In this document: one piece after another, positions 5,471 through 5,707 of the stretch
Numbering within the stretch: position 1 is the stretch's first letter
How the letters are laid out: each line of letters opens with the position of its first letter
Assembly: GCA_965363355.1 (NCBI GenBank)
Contig: CBDTTM010000166.1
Span: 1-5,707 of the forward strand
Source: CBDTTM01 sp965363355
GTDB taxonomy: Bacteria > Bacillota > Negativicutes > Selenomonadales > Selenomonadaceae
Direction of reading: 5' to 3'
DNA: 5,707 nucleotides
Made by a program: the position numbers and the translations under genes
The notes under the pieces: generated by a model
Seen by the model: the letters and a program-made list of their open reading frames with translations, nothing else
Database searches by the model: none
What the model was told of the DNA's origin: nothing

Positions 5471-5707
5471 ATGAAAAAAATCCTGACCTTCTTCTTTTGT
5501 TTTTTGCTTCTATCCAGTACAGCTTTGGCTGATGCCAGGTGGCAGCCCGTCGATAGCACAACTGACTTTGATTGTTTTTTTGATACAGAAACGATTCGAT
5601 ACGCCACGGAAAACGTGCAGTACAATGAATCTTCTCCCATTTTAAAATCCGTAAATAAGAATTTAATCATCGCTTATGTCAAGATGATCTATAAAACACC
5701 AAATACT
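5471..5707 (+). CDS. Small exported protein, N-terminal part (runs off the window)
   Basis: An open frame of 79 codons begins at ATG 5471 and is still open at the right edge, so the gene is truncated by the window. GAGGAG (5456-5461) lies nine bases upstream, a strong ribosome binding site. The product starts with a textbook signal peptide: Lys2-Lys3, a Phe/Leu-rich core (4-14), then SSTALA with predicted signal peptidase I cleavage after Ala20. There is no lipobox, although Cys10 lies in the hydrophobic core. The mature part opens with WQPV (24-27), and FFDTETIRY (36-44) and LIIAYVKMIYKT (66-77) follow. This pattern of Trp, a short acidic strand, then a DT.(S/T)I-like turn and a beta strand recalls the small exported proteins abundant in Negativicutes, some related to surface-adhesin E domains. 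That resemblance is weak. The gene is divergent from rbgA; its function is unknown. Confidence 0.85.
   Translation, partial: MKKILTFFFCFLLLSSTALADARWQPVDSTTDFDCFFDTETIRYATENVQYNESSPILKSVNKNLIIAYVKMIYKTPNT

Noticed and set aside
5452..5670. 72-aa minus-strand frame over the start of the exported-protein gene
   Set aside because: The opposite strand has a strong ribosome binding site and a classical signal peptide, which are far better evidence. The two cannot both be read convincingly.
1..5707. CRISPR array, insertion sequence, prophage, toxin-antitoxin or tRNA gene
   Set aside because: No array of regular long repeats, transposase or integrase motif, paired small toxin/antitoxin frames or cloverleaf was found. 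The coding density and gene content are ordinary chromosomal housekeeping.

Overview
The window reads as chromosomal DNA of a low to moderate G+C Firmicute-type bacterium, most likely a member of the Negativicutes (Selenomonas/Anaerovibrio/Pectinatus-like). That placement is an inference from three things: the gene order rbgA (ylqF) - rnhB - fliK-like (ylqG) - flhB C-terminal-like (ylqH) - yraN, which parallels the ylqF-rnhB-ylqG-ylqH order known from Bacillus; protein sequence style; and strong AGGAGG-type ribosome binding sites. No rRNA, tRNA, CRISPR array, transposase or phage gene is visible.

Layout, read in the main (minus) direction from right to left. rbgA (5088-4201), encoding a circularly permuted ribosome-assembly GTPase, is followed by a clear intrinsic terminator (4141-4180). 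Next comes a compact polycistron: rnhB (4119-3352), a fliK-like gene with a long Q/N/A-rich linker (3334-1316), a stand-alone FlhB cytoplasmic-domain gene (1319-972), yraN (959-597) and ubiX (580-20). Gaps are 17, -4 (ATGA overlap), 12 and 16 nt, so the five genes are probably co-transcribed and partly translationally coupled. A strong Shine-Dalgarno sequence after ubiX, followed by TTG at the very edge of the window, suggests that a sixth gene continues outside.

To the right of rbgA lies a 382-nt divergent intergenic region (5089-5470). It holds three copies of GTAGACAAA spaced 11 and 21 bp apart (same helix face), a small TTTCCAGTGGAAA palindrome, candidate promoters for both directions, a leader hairpin next to the rbgA ribosome binding site, and a 12-bp repeat that recurs over the rbgA start codon. 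The divergent gene at 5471 encodes a signal-peptide-bearing small exported protein and runs off the right edge.

Functionally the operon mixes genome and ribosome upkeep (RbgA, RNase HII, YraN), a cofactor enzyme (UbiX, prenylated FMN) and an orphan pair related to flagellar export components (FliK-like plus FlhB-C-like). That pair is the least understood part. Most of the window is conserved housekeeping sequence. The points of real interest are the orphan pair, which lacks the NPTH autocleavage motif, and the repeat-bearing divergent control region.
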